A stretch of 64,000 nucleotides of DNA, taken from the NCBI GenBank assembly GCA_003439945.1, contig QVRM01005632.1, forward strand, positions 1 to 64,000, in the 5' to 3' direction. The translations under genes and the position numbers were made by a program. The stretch is from Dermanyssus gallinae. Its lineage: Eukaryota; Arthropoda; Arachnida; Mesostigmata; Dermanyssidae. Below are positions 12,571 to 23,032 of this stretch, in pieces (position 1 is the stretch's first letter; every line of letters starts with the position of its first letter). The notes beneath the pieces are model-generated. The model saw nothing but the letters and a program-made list of their open reading frames with translations. It was not told the DNA's origin and did no database searches.

Positions 12571-12880
12571 TGAGCGCGTTTTCTTGTCGAGTGCCGCCTT
12601 ACAAGCTGGTTGGTCGTCGGTTACAACTATGAGCAACTTCGTGAAGATGCTTTCTGTTGTCGCTCGCCCAAGCCGCTCGATGTCGTCGTGGTCATGTCGC
12701 CGCCGCCGACGCCGTCATGAATTAAGGGCGTGAACCGCCCTCGTTGAAGGTTACAGGAGGTGTCTTCTTCTTCTTCAGCGTGTGCTCGACGAAATAGCCA
12801 GTTAGTCGCATGATGATGCCGCCGCCGCTGTTGTTGTTGTAGCATTAATAATAATAGTATATTATATACAAATGTAATAT
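12571..12880. other. GC-richer flank of the triplet array, no gene assigned
   Basis: Contains GCC/CGC-rich triplets near 12690-12715 and CTT repeats near 12765. A 35-codon plus-strand ORF from 12631 and a 72-codon minus-strand ORF are both low-complexity. It might be a 5' UTR or exon region, but there is no clear splice evidence. Confidence 0.3.
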
Positions 12881-12886
12881 ATTCTC

Positions 12887-12966
<80 letters not shown>

Positions 12967-12980
12967 TATATATATATATA
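12887..12980. repeat. (TA)n microsatellite
   Basis: About 94 bp of TA with AAATAAA interruptions near 12957-12964. Confidence 0.96.
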
Positions 12981-13294
12981 TTTTACCGGCACCAACAAGC
13001 GTAGTTGTTGTTGTTGTCGTCGTCGGCGAATCTTCACATGAGACAAGAGGGAGTGGAAAAGAAGGCAGCAGACTTTCTTGACCGGCCCGCTTCGGCGTTT
13101 CTAATCTGTTCATGCATGCTCTGTTACTGCATGTCCTATCGGCTATTTCTTGCTGCTCGTTTATTTTCGACTCTTGTTTTTGTTGAATTTGCTTGTTACG
13201 GTGATTACTCACTAGATTGTTTATTACTTTCGCTCTTGGTATTTTTGTCACTAATATGATTTATATGATTGTTCGTATTTCTTTTAGCTCTATT

Positions 13295-13296
<2 letters not shown>

Positions 13297-13349
<53 letters not shown>
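13297..13349. repeat. (AAT)n microsatellite
   Basis: About 17 AAT units; the ORFs of Asn or Ile across it are artefacts. Confidence 0.95.
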
Positions 13350-13351
<2 letters not shown>

Positions 13352-13499
13352 ACGACGAAGCGAGGCGACTTTCCGAAAACTAACAGGGAACACCCATATC
13401 CTGATTGCCGCTGGATCGATTACTCTGGCTGACAGCGTTGACCAGGTCTTAAAAGCACCACTGCTTCTAGCATCCACACTGTCATAATAATCGACTGCC

Positions 13500-14630
13500 G
13501 CCAACTTGACTAGATTAAAACACTTTACGAATAATTAATTAATTACTTACCTGACAGCTTGTAAGTACCTTATCACTACCATTTTGGCAAATAAATAATT
13601 TCATATTTATCTGTTTTTTATTTATTTATTTGTCAATGTGGGCCTAGCAAGACCTAGGTGATCGTGGCCCGCTCTTAAAAACTGTCCATTAAAAAAAAAC
13701 CATCAGAACCGACTGCGTGAGTCTGCCCTGAAGGGACACAATTTACATTTGATGGGTCGCGACAAGTCAGTTTCAATCTCGACACTCTCATATTCATTCA
13801 TCTTTACTATTATCATGACTCGTGGATGAACATTATCGTAAGTTTTGCAATTAATAAATCCGACCTTTATATTTTTTTAAATTAGCTTTTATTTAGCATC
13901 GTCAATTTGCAATATATCATGCAATCAAATTAACTGACGAACATCCTAATTTAGCTCAGACTCGGCATTCTGAGCTGAAGTGCCAATGGTGTTTAAAACG
14001 GAATGGTGTTGGCAACTGGGTTCGCCTGCACGTTCAACAAGATAAACGTTTCTTTTGTGTGCATTGATTTTTTGGCTGATCCTAATAGAACGAAGCTGAT
14101 TATTGACGCCACATAGGATGCAGATTGTACTTGAAAAATAAACAATAAGTATGAGCAAGTCTATTATTATAGCTTTTGCGCCCTCAAAGAGTACTTGTCT
14201 GACTTGTATGACATAAGAATTGTATCTGAAGTCTTCGTAAACACGCCTGCGTATGCTCGTTAGAACCATGTTAATTCCGCATGCAAGATTTATGAGATAG
14301 AAGGATTCTATACTTTTCAGAAATTCTTCTTTTAACTCTTGCCTTGTTGCTATGCACACGCTGCCGTAAATCTCCCCCTTTACTGGGTAGGAACCTAGTC
14401 CAGTGTCCTCTGTAACCGTGTATGCAGCTGCGATCCGCTGAACTGTCCGTTGATTTAGACAAAGAAAGTTTGCAATCTGGATAGAACATAGATTTTTTTT
14501 CACATGTTGTTCTTAACATAGAAACGCGACTTTTTCGGCGCGGAGGGCACGAAAATAGCTGCTCGTCGCTGATATTTCGTAGCCTGGCGGGATTGGTTTT
14601 GCGGGTTTCGCGTGCTTAGAGTATCTGTTA
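13500..14630. other. Unassigned AT-rich sequence with a 185-codon minus-strand ORF
   Basis: The minus-strand ORF at 13946-14503 begins with NQRTVQRIAAAYTV, faintly like the Q-R-xxx-R-I-xx-AYRTVS block of R1-type LINE C-termini. The remainder is hydrophobic and matches nothing I know. I do not call a gene. Confidence 0.25.
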
Positions 14631-14639
14631 CGCTGAATA

Positions 14640-15745
14640 GTAGTTCCCCCATCCGATGGTTTATTGAGTGTCCTCTTCAAGGTTTATGGCGCCTAGGTCC
14701 CACGGAATATGCCTAGAGAGCATTTGTATAGGTGCTGTGGAGGCTGTACAACTTGCCTGTCCGATTTTGAGTGCTTTAGAGATTTGAGTCTTGTTAAGAA
14801 GGCCTGTTGTAGCCCTGGTAGTCGTACACCTCTACAGAAGGGCAGAATATAGCATGACATAAGGCTACCGATGCTAAGAGACGGCACTAAGAGACAGTTT
14901 TTTTGGTGCATAGCGCCAATGAGGTGTTTTTGCGAGAGCCTTATACAGCATACCGCTCAGGTACTTAACTAAGGGCGTGGGTGTTACTGAGTGTCGGTCC
15001 AGACGTGAGTTTAGATGCTGTAGAGGCCACTTGAGATCGGTTAAAATAATTGCCTTCGTGTTTTGTCAATGCCAGCCAATTTAAGGCCTTACGTGTGGAT
15101 GCGTTGTCGGTAATATTCGCCAAGACTCCAATGGTGTTCGCTCGAGTAGGTCCTCGTCACGGGAGATAGTGGTGTGAAATAGGCTATTGGGAGATGAGGG
15201 AGTCGAAGCACTCAATCGTAGGCTATGCTTCATAGGGTTGGTCCCAGAATGGTCCCTTGGGAAACCCTGGTTGTGACTGTATAGTCCACGCATTCGTAAG
15301 TAGATGCTCGTTCTTTTAGGTATGACGCTAAGACACGTCGTAAATAGGGGGGGGGGGCACGTCTTTGTCTACAGATGCTTTGTTTACTTTTAGCTCTATA
15401 ACTAGTCGTCCTTTAAAATGTGCTGAGCTGTTTTAGATAGGCAGGAGAGCATAACTGTTGTGTGCCGAGGGGTCTCCTCGTTTGGGTATAAGGATCAAGT
15501 GTGCCAGATGGAGTTTCTTGCACGTTCGTGGGTCCTCGAGTCGGTAATGCGATGAGTTAATACTTTTATTGCAAATGTCAAATCTTGCGTTCATCTGTGT
15601 CCGCCAGTGATCGCTCATACTGAGGTCTAGTTTTTTGAAGAAAGCCTCGTATTCCCACAAGGTGGAGTTCAGAAAAAATGTGCACAGAGTAGATCCCGAT
15701 TTCGGAAATTGTAATAAAGAAAAAGTGTGTGCCATGTCCTACTGA
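14640..15745 (-). pseudogene. R1-like LINE reverse transcriptase fragment
   Basis: Minus-strand blocks occur in the expected order. At about 15430-15530: LAHLILIPKRGDPSAHNSY (RT motif with K-x-A-x-LIPK). At about 15250: RVSQGTILGPTL (the VPQGSxLGP block). At about 14690-14750: ASTAPIQMLSRHIPWDL, resembling the STEAxxVLAGxIPxDL block typical of the R1 clade. Frames change several times and there are stops. A poly-G run at 15348-15357 and another indel also break it. No YADD is seen. Related to the plus-strand fragment at 44468-46360. Confidence 0.65.
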
Positions 15746-16072
15746 GATAGATGATGATTTCGTTGAGAGGGATTTTTAATCGAAGAGAAGTTGTAGCTGT
15801 GTGGTCCGGGTTGTGAGTGTTGTGTTACCTTGGTCTCGGGGAGTAGTAAGGCCTTATGTTTACTTCGGCCGCAAATTGAAACGCCAGATCGTTTACTTTA
15901 GCGGAATCTACTGCGGAATCTGTTTTTTTTTTTCTAATTAGTTATTTTGTTTGAGGTTGTCGCGAAGGTTTGTGACTGAACCAGGGCCGACAGCCAGAGA
16001 CTGTACCGCAGCGCAACTGACTGTATGTTTAAATGCAGGCATAAAGTACTTTGTGGCACCGAGACCATTTCA

Positions 16073-16134
<62 letters not shown>
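16073..16134. repeat. (TA)n microsatellite
   Basis: About 62 bp of TA. Confidence 0.95.
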
Positions 16135-16135
<1 letters not shown>

Positions 16136-16203
16136 TTAGGTTGGACCCAGTGCCAAATAAATTATTTATATATATATATATAAGCACGCATAGATTTTGG
16201 CAG

Positions 16204-16401
16204 ATGTCATCTGGCCGCACGCAAGTGGTCAGATTCGACCGAGTCATGCAAGACGGGCGGCAGGTTGGGTTCAAAGTCGAATTCAAAGTCAAGGTCAGCA
16301 AAGGGCAACAGGGTGTCCATCATTTCGTGGTGCCGCCTAAGTCGTCGTCGCCGGAGCGGAACAAAACACTTACGTATCAGGACTACGTCTTATGGATCGG
16401 A
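16204..16401 (+). CDS. Candidate coding exon, unidentified
   Basis: An acceptor-like TTTTGGCAG precedes ATG at 16204. The frame is open for 66 codons (MSSGRTQVVRFDRVMQDGR..., then FKVEFKVKVSKGQQG, HHFVVPPKSSS) and stops at 16402. Its GC-rich, codon-like composition stands out from its AT-rich surroundings. Possible donors CAG|GTTGGG (16264) and AAG|GTCAGC (16294) both leave phase 0, compatible with the exon at 21699. However, the minus strand is also open here for about 59 codons, and a GTAAGT lies on the minus strand near 16370. Strand and exon status are unproven. Confidence 0.3.
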
Positions 16402-16754
16402 TAGCACCTTCTTGCTCATACGGATATAGAAGACGAAAGGGCGAGGGTGAAACTGCGACGACTCAAAACGCGGCTGCTTATGCAACTTCTTATTCTTCGT
16501 CTTCATCCCTTCTCTCTCTTTTGAGTGCGTGAATGCGTTTCTGCTTCTGTCTCCTCTAGCGTGTAACTGTGTTCTTTTTCGTCAATACAGAGCTATGCCG
16601 AACTCGGGTAGGGCTCGTAGAACAACGAGTCTATCTGTTAGGGATCTATTCATTTATAGGACAGAGGAGAGCTGGTTGTTCTCCATGAACGTCTGTCTGT
16701 TTACGGCACGGCGAGATTCAAAACACAGCAGGATACACACACAATCATTTTTGT

Positions 16755-16761
16755 ATATATG

Positions 16762-16819
<58 letters not shown>

Positions 16820-16852
16820 ATTATTTTTGTATATATATATATATATATATAT
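16755..16852. repeat. (TA)n array with a tandemly repeated interruption
   Basis: Two TA runs, each preceded by the same ACACAAT(C/T)ATTTTTGTATAT block (about 16739 and 16815). The unit has duplicated in tandem through the TA array. Confidence 0.9.
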
Positions 16853-16857
16853 GTGTG

Positions 16858-17084
16858 CAGGATGTCCCAGCTAGAGCGAAACATTTTAGCGCTCTTTCTG
16901 GCGATGTGATTTGACAGTTGAACCCAGTGAACCATTATCAAAAGTTGGACAAATAACACATGCGTCGTTCCATAAATTATTCCCACAGGTCCATATCTTT
17001 ATAAGTAAATAACAATTTCGATGTTCAATAAAAAAAAACTGTGTTTTGCTTGAAATCAAAATTTTCGCTCGTTGAGATACCCTG
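16858..17084. mobile_element. Small TIR element (MITE-like, 227 bp)
   Basis: The left end is CAGGATGTCCCAGCTAGAGC. The right end, reverse-complemented, is CAGGGTATCTCAACGAGCG, and both continue to GAAA(C)ATTTT. No ORF and no convincing TSD. The CAGGGT-type terminus resembles non-autonomous DNA transposons. The ends are clear by eye, but the superfamily is not. Confidence 0.5.
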
Positions 17085-17732
17085 TCTTGTCCGAATTTAC
17101 GGTTCACACACACTACAGCCCAACAGAGAGTGAATCCAAACTGAAAAACGCCCTAATTGCAGCTATACGGAGGCACGGCAGCAATACGAGTTTCATATAT
17201 GATAGGTCCTCCAGATGTCAAATGCGAATGAATTTACTACAGGCCGAAATCCAAATCTTTATGATTTGCCGTTTTGGTGCATAGTCGGTCGTCCTGGGTG
17301 AATGGCGGGGAAGCCCTTAGTGAGCCAAGATTGGTTCCGTCTGACGTTTCACAGGAGAGCTGCCTGTTTTGAAACATAGCTGTTTTGATCTGGACTATCA
17401 GCTCAACTGTAAATGTTGTGCGGGACTTTGGTCTATAAATACCAACGAACTTTACATTTTTTGCACATTTTAAACATCTAGTCAGATCAACATCTGCACT
17501 TGCTAACACGCTTTTTCGTTGTTTCGTCATATCCTGTTCCTCTCGCATATTGGACCTAAATGTGTATATTCGCATTTATAAAGCAATTGTGTTATCCAGA
17601 TTTGATATTTCTTTTATATTGCTCACCAGAGTGAACCTATACCCATATTGTCCAAATACATATGTGTGATTGAGAGATCCTTCGGAGAAAGTTTATAGAA
17701 GACTCTGCTCTCCCCATTATTTTCCGTCGGAA

Positions 17733-17925
17733 TAATTTCCCCGTCCGCTTCATAGTATAGACCTCAAACGCCCTCGTCCTAGGTAAACCCCATCGTAGTT
17801 GTCGTTCCTGTGTTATTAGGGGGGGGGGGTGCACTCTCATGACACAAGAACTGCAACTACGACGGGGTTAAACTCGGACGAGAGCGTTTGAGACCGACAC
17901 TATGAAGTAGACGGAGAAATTAAAG
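17733..17925. repeat. Long imperfect inverted repeat (hairpin-forming)
   Basis: The left arm (about 17735-17819) and right arm (about 17841-17925) are reverse complements at roughly 75-80 percent by eye, separated by a short G-run loop. Matching landmarks are CGTCCGCTTCATAGTATAGA on the left and CACTATGAAGTAGACG on the right, and CCCCATCGTAGTTG on the left with CAACTACGACGGGG on the right. It could be a fold-back MITE or a hairpin RNA source. No ORF. Confidence 0.75.
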
Positions 17926-17994
17926 AACATCGACATAGGAATATGCACTACGGTAGCGATGAGAAGTATAACCTGGCGAGCAGCCGGCTAGGAT

Positions 17995-18179
17995 AAAGGT
18001 AGACGTCGAGCCCGGTGGCGTGGTGGCTTAAGTCTGCGCCTCGCAACCGGAGGAGACACATAGGTGCGCGGGTTCGAGCCCCACCGTTGTATTTATGGGG
18101 ATCCGTCTATGAAAGGTTCCGTGGACGTTAAATCTTGGCTGAGGGTCAGCCCGAAAACTTCAATTTAATAAGGGTAGAC
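17995..18179 (+). mobile_element. SINE-A copy 2, tRNA-derived
   Basis: The body is 18005-18169, flanked by AAAGGTAGAC (17995-18004) and AAGGGTAGAC (18170-18179), a 9/10 TSD. The head has box A TGGCGTGGTGG and box B GGTTCGAGCCC. The 3' part matches the tail of the other copies (GGACGTTAAATCTTGGCTGA). Confidence 0.85.
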
Positions 18180-18277
18180 ATCTAACTACGGCGTTTGCAG
18201 CCCACGGGCTTCATCACGTATTATGCAGCACGCAAGAATTCCACGATCCTCTGAAGCATGGTTGTAGGTGCGCGAGA

Positions 18278-18738
18278 TGATGGCCGCGTGGTCTAGTGGG
18301 GGACTAGTGCGCTAGTCATGATTGTCATCTACCGGGGTGTCGCCGGTTTGATCCCTGTTGTTGATCGAATGTTCTTTGAGCGATGCTCATTGAGAATAGA
18401 TGATAAACCATACCGCTGAGAATCAGCGGCCATGCTGCCACAAGGACTGTTGCGAAAACCCTAGATATCTTAACATGTCCGGCCCTCGGAGACATAGCCA
18501 ACAGTCAAGGGCCACTAGTTGCGTCTGATGTACATGCTTATAATCTTACCCAACCTAAGCCCTAATAATAATAATAGTAATAATAATAATAATAACAACA
18601 ACAACAACAACAACAACAACTGCGGGAGATGTGATATCGAATCGAATGTAACAAAAAGACGGCTGTGCATGTTTTCACTGCATTCTAGCCTCCTCCAACT
18701 TTTTATCGGTTAAATAAAGGTTTTTCTATTCTATTCGC
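18278..18738 (+). mobile_element. SINE-B, a second tRNA-like SINE
   Basis: Box A TGGTCTAGTGG at 18289-18299 and box B GGTTTGATCCC at 18345-18355, with normal tRNA spacing. A tRNA-unrelated body follows to about 18530, then AAT/AAC triplets at 18562-18620. A final part ends in TTTTTCTATTCTATTC, a LINE-like 3' tail. Part of the body (18426-18500) recurs at 22962-23032. No certain TSD; the 3' part may belong to another repeat. Confidence 0.65.
18562..18620. repeat. (AAT)n-(AAC)n triplet tract
   Basis: AAT units shift to AAC units inside the SINE-B region. Confidence 0.9.
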
Positions 18739-19008
18739 TTAGCCGTCGCTAGGCAGGTCTCGACTAGCATTTTGAAATGATGTGCCGAACTATAATAGTA
18801 CCTTGCCTCGTCGTAAAGCTTCACTTTTTATCGCACGTTTCCCACGCCACAGCATCGCGTCAAGCGGACAATGTGCATTTTATGTACGATTAGTCACCGT
18901 CTGTGTACTTTGCATAAATATCGTAATAAAAACCCTTCCAATTTTCGAGACGACAACTTGCCAAAGGAACACTATAATTACAAGCGTAGCTCGACTATTC
19001 TTACAGAA

Positions 19009-19012
<4 letters not shown>

Positions 19013-19102
<90 letters not shown>

Positions 19103-19107
19103 TATAT
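19013..19107. repeat. (TA)n microsatellite
   Basis: About 95 bp of TA with a phase shift near 19045. Confidence 0.95.
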
Positions 19108-19746
19108 AAATTATACGTTGACAGTCCCTTGATACATCAGCGAGTCTGTGATACTAACTGACCTGTATCTATTTTTGTTACTATTGCGATTGCCGTCATT
19201 AGCTTTTTGTAGAGAAAATTACGCTGCATTTAGTGAATGCAATATAACATTTACTGGCACTACTACTACAATGTACTATTTGCGCTTATAATAACGTTAG
19301 AATGACATAGTCCCTTGACATAGCATTTGTAGATACGCTCGTAATAATACTCGTATATGTACCGTTTATCCGTTAACAACATAATGATGTTTTGAATATT
19401 TTATTGAAATAACGGCTTTATTATGCATGTTTATTTACTACGTAATATTGCAAGCAAGATAGCGTCCGGGTGGCCGACGGGAATCCCTGTGCTATATAGA
19501 CAGCTGAACGTCCGTCGTTCGTCACGACGCATACTAAGTTCACGGTAGTAATTAGATCGGAGAGCGTATTCAAGTTGTCGCTGAGAATTATCACATGTCT
19601 GGCAGTCCATGGAGCTATTACAAAGGCGCGTATCTTATGCAGGATCATAATCATCGCTAAGAGGGTGGCATGGACCGCCGCGGTTGTAATCATATCAGAC
19701 AAATCTGAAAATATGAGGCATGTAAGTTGTATATACCGCAGAACGA

Positions 19747-19747
<1 letters not shown>

Positions 19748-19786
<39 letters not shown>
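19748..19786. repeat. (TA)n microsatellite
   Basis: About 39 bp of TA, 100 bp left of repeat D copy 2. Confidence 0.95.
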
Positions 19787-19788
<2 letters not shown>

Positions 19789-19892
19789 CAATGATAATTC
19801 CAATTGGGAGCCAAATGTATGTTATGTAATAATAGTAGACTAATGATTAATTAATCAAACAAATACGAGAGCTAAGAGCTATACATTTACAC

Positions 19893-20443
19893 GCATGTTT
19901 TCCTTGGTGACGGCATGTAAACGTCATTGTATTATTGAGTCATTGGGCGGGTACGTAGGAATCTCGTTTTTCATCATGCCGTATCCCGCAATAGTCAAAC
20001 ATTGTTGCAATGTTGTTTTATGAGCTACCACGACGCGCCTATATGGGGGAGGAGCAGAATCCAGACGGGCGTACTGAGTCCTCATCTGTCTAGACCGTAG
20101 GCCGTAGGACAAACATTTCTAGATCTTTTATCCGTCTAGGCCGGCTGTAGGACCGGTCATTTCGAACGGTCGTTTACAGCCGCTAATTAGCCGCCCCCTT
20201 AAATGCATAACAATCGCATCGGCATCACACCTGAAGCATTCACACCATAAAGAGGATGGAAAAACTAACAGAAAGCTAAAGGCAATAATCATAGTTAACC
20301 CATCACAAACAGCTCGCTGTGCGCTCGACAGAGAGCATATTGGACTTATAGAATTTTTTCAATAGCCAGACATTGCCTGACATACGTAACATTCATGCTG
20401 TGATTGGGGAACGATTCCTGGGTCGTATTTACCATACGCGCCT
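19893..20443 (-). repeat. Dispersed repeat D, copy 2 (inverted)
   Basis: Reverse complement of 4003-4550, about 15.9 kb away. Similarity is high across nearly the whole length. This copy lacks the AC/GA differences seen in copy 1 near 4040 and differs at a CAT/CTA site near 20220. It starts with TGTTTTCCTTGGTGACGG on the plus strand. The paired inverted copies could fold if transcribed together. Confidence 0.7.
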
Positions 20444-20596
20444 ATATATATTTTTTTATGGGACCGTCTTCTCCGGACGGGGCAAAAGTATTTAAGTTCA
20501 ATAACTCTTCATTGAGCTTGAAATTTCCATTATTACATAAATTCAAACAATTATAACTATTCAGGTAATTTTGAAGAAAAGGCTATCGCCCGTGTC

Positions 20597-20599
<3 letters not shown>

Positions 20600-20627
<28 letters not shown>
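20600..20627. repeat. (TA)n microsatellite
   Basis: 28 bp of TA abutting the family C transposon end. Confidence 0.9.
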
Positions 20628-20632
<5 letters not shown>

Positions 20633-20740
20633 TTCCCAGAGTTCGTCCAACGAATTTTTGGGTCTAGTACAACTCGGGGAAAATATTATTTTTCCAATTG
20701 AACAAGGGGGCGAAACAGCCTTCTTTTGGAATGAGAACGA
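20626..20740 (+). mobile_element. Terminal part of a CAGGGT-type TIR element (family C, copy 2)
   Basis: Begins TATAGGGTTTCCCAGAGTTC at a (TA)n edge and matches the reverse complement of 3831-3941. The shared core is GGGTCTAGTACAA(T/C)TCGG. No second terminus was identified. Confidence 0.45.
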
Positions 20741-20990
20741 AACCAAACGTGGTTGTATTAAGCTTTTTATCCTGATATATGTTCAGTCATCCTATCGACA
20801 AACCAATCATACCTGCGCGTTTGGAGGAAATTTTTGCGCCTGTCGAATTTCTGCGTAAGCAAAGCAGAACGAATTTGTATTGAAGATAGTTCTCAAGTAA
20901 CGAAATGCTTTGCATTTCCTATTGTATATTTTGGCTTTCACACTTAACTACCTATTTTTAGAATACATTTCCGCCCCTTGTCCCATTGGA

Positions 20991-20994
20991 TATA

Positions 20995-21042
<48 letters not shown>

Positions 21043-21043
21043 T
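20991..21043. repeat. (TA)n microsatellite
   Basis: About 53 bp of TA with ATTTATA interruptions at its left. Confidence 0.93.
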
Positions 21044-21267
21044 ACGCAGATAATAATTGTATATAAGTATTCTTCTGAGCGTAGTAACATAAACGCTAAA
21101 TCAATTGAGTCGCGCCGAACTGACTAAAGTCTCTGTAGATACAGTTCATATTGACATACGTAATCGCTGCATAACTATCACTAATTATGTGCCTTCAATG
21201 GACTCATTAATAACATGTTTCCATCGATAATACGCCGATAATAGCACGACAGTTCATATGAACATTC

Positions 21268-21292
21268 TATATATATATATATATATATATAA

Positions 21293-21344
<52 letters not shown>

Positions 21345-21369
21345 CAACTTGAGTAATAAATTATTGTTT

Positions 21370-21405
<36 letters not shown>

Positions 21406-21454
21406 GCAACTTGAGTAATAAATTATTGTTTTGATATATATATATATATATATA
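21268..21454. repeat. Tandem array of (TA)n plus a 32-bp spacer
   Basis: The spacer CAACTTGAGTAATAAATTAT continuing to TGTTTTGA occurs twice (about 21343-21372 and 21406-21435), each followed by a TA run of different length. This is a tandem duplication whose joints lie inside TA. Confidence 0.92.
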
Positions 21455-21698
21455 TCGGTGATCTGTTTTATCAGCGATCATATTGTAAACTATGATATTC
21501 GAGCGACATACGCTTGCACTAAATAATGATAATAATAATAACAACAACAATAAATCAAATTGTACGTAGTAGTAGTTGTTGTTGTTGTAGGAATAAGGGG
21601 TTTAGTGGGTAGTTCTGCGTTACTCGTGAGTCTGTGTTACTATGGTGTGTTCTCTTGGTGCTCTTGTGTGTGTGTGTGATGGCGACTGCTCGTTGCAG

Positions 21699-21986
21699 GA
21701 TCTGGTTCCGTTGCGGGGTAGAAGCCCTGGAGATAGCCAGTCGGGATGCTCGGGCACTTCGGGCGAATTGTCTCGCGCTGGATCCGGCCTCGATCTGCTT
21801 GAGATTACGACCACAGACATGAGCGGAAGCGACAAGGCCAGCCTTCACGACGGCAACAGCAGCAACAGCAACAACGACAACAACAACAGCCATCAACACC
21901 ATCGCGAGCCGAGCCCGCCGATGGAAAGGTCGTCACCAACGCATCGGGCGGCTCGAGGCGGCGCCCGTGGACTCTCTCGCGCGAGG
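21699..21986 (+). CDS. Candidate exon 1 of an unidentified split gene
   Basis: The acceptor GCTCGTTGCAG ends at 21698. The frame is open from there (DLVPLRGRSPGDSQSGCSG..., then LLEITTTDMSGSDKASLHDG, then an Asn/Ser/His-rich stretch and REPSPPMERSSP). A possible donor AGG|GTACAC at 21987 gives a 288-bp, phase 0/0 exon, which fits the phase-0 start of the exon at 34539. The composition is coding-like: GC-rich, no stop in about 100 codons, and a polar disordered-type sequence. GTACAC is a weak donor, and GAAAG|GTCGTC at about 21924 is an alternative that would break the phase match. Upstream lies a (GT)n tract. Confidence 0.45.
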
Positions 21987-22059
21987 GTACACAGAAATAC
22001 ACGAAAACACACCCATACTCAATGCACACTTAAAGCGTGCAACTGGTCGTAATAGAATA

Positions 22060-22960
22060 ATCATAGTAGTAGTTGTTGTTGTTGTAGACAGACGTGTTGT
22101 AGGAGAAACTTGGTAAGTCTTCAGGCAAGCTATCCACAACCTTCAAGAAAATAATCTTGCATGACATGTTGCACTGCGCTCTTAAAAACAGCTGCTATTA
22201 CTATAGGTCTCGTTAAAGTCTTGAACGTTTGTCGTTTCTCCTTACTTTTATCTATCCATCTTGTCTACGTGGTTTACCTATCCCTAGTATAAAAGACGCA
22301 ATGTTTCATCCATATATCGCTGCAAAAAGCAGCAGTAGATACGGACGGTCCTCTTGCACAGAAGTCTGCTTTATGTGGCGGACCTCTCATTTAATTTTGC
22401 CTATTAAGCCAGGGCAGCCAGCATCCCGACTAATACCCCGGATCGGCTAGGTCCAGGCCGTCAACCTGTCGGTCCGGAGTCGGTGATAGTCACTTCCTTG
22501 ACTTGACAATTCTCGAATAGGCCACGACCATATGTCAGAACTAATTCGTCGCCATGCGATCTATATCGTGTGCCTGCCTTGCCTCCCATGACCGCTTGGG
22601 CCTAGGGAATGTTCCTATAGGGAGTTCACACATCTGACCAACCAGTCATAGTTACCCCCCCCTCCCCCCCCGGAACAGCATGCATCTTAAAAATGATCGG
22701 CCTTTGGTTATTACCTTGAAATCTCATGCGTACATGTTGCTAAATCCTTTCACAACGAGATCTTCTGTAACACTTTTCATATTAGAAGCCAATGTTTCTA
22801 TCCGATAGGTTCAAGCGGTTGACATATAAACGCGACATCGCCATCTTTGCCTAATTTATAAATACGATTATAATTATTTCTTTTAGTATCTATTTTTACT
22901 TTAAATTCCGTAACTATGAAATACATGTTATTCAAAGGCGTGGTCTTGGGATATAGTAGA
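22060..22960. other. Unassigned sequence
   Basis: Short GTT repeat near 22070, C-rich run at 22656-22672, otherwise no recognisable gene or repeat. Confidence 0.5.
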
Positions 22961-22961
22961 G

Positions 22962-23032
22962 TAAGCGGTCATGCTGCCATACGGACTGTTGTGGAAACCC
23001 TGAATATCTCAACATGTCCGGCCCTCGGCGCA
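22962..23032 (+). mobile_element. SINE-B body fragment
   Basis: About 70 bp matching 18426-18500, with the shared core CAACATGTCCGGCCCTCGG-type sequence near 23010-23030. No tRNA head is present. Confidence 0.55.

Noticed and set aside
13946..14503. 185-codon minus-strand ORF
   Set aside because: Only a faint R1-like start; the remainder matches nothing and looks like AT-rich chance coding.
18040..18110. True tRNA gene
   Set aside because: The box A/B region belongs to a repeated SINE with a non-tRNA tail and TSD; stem pairing is imperfect.
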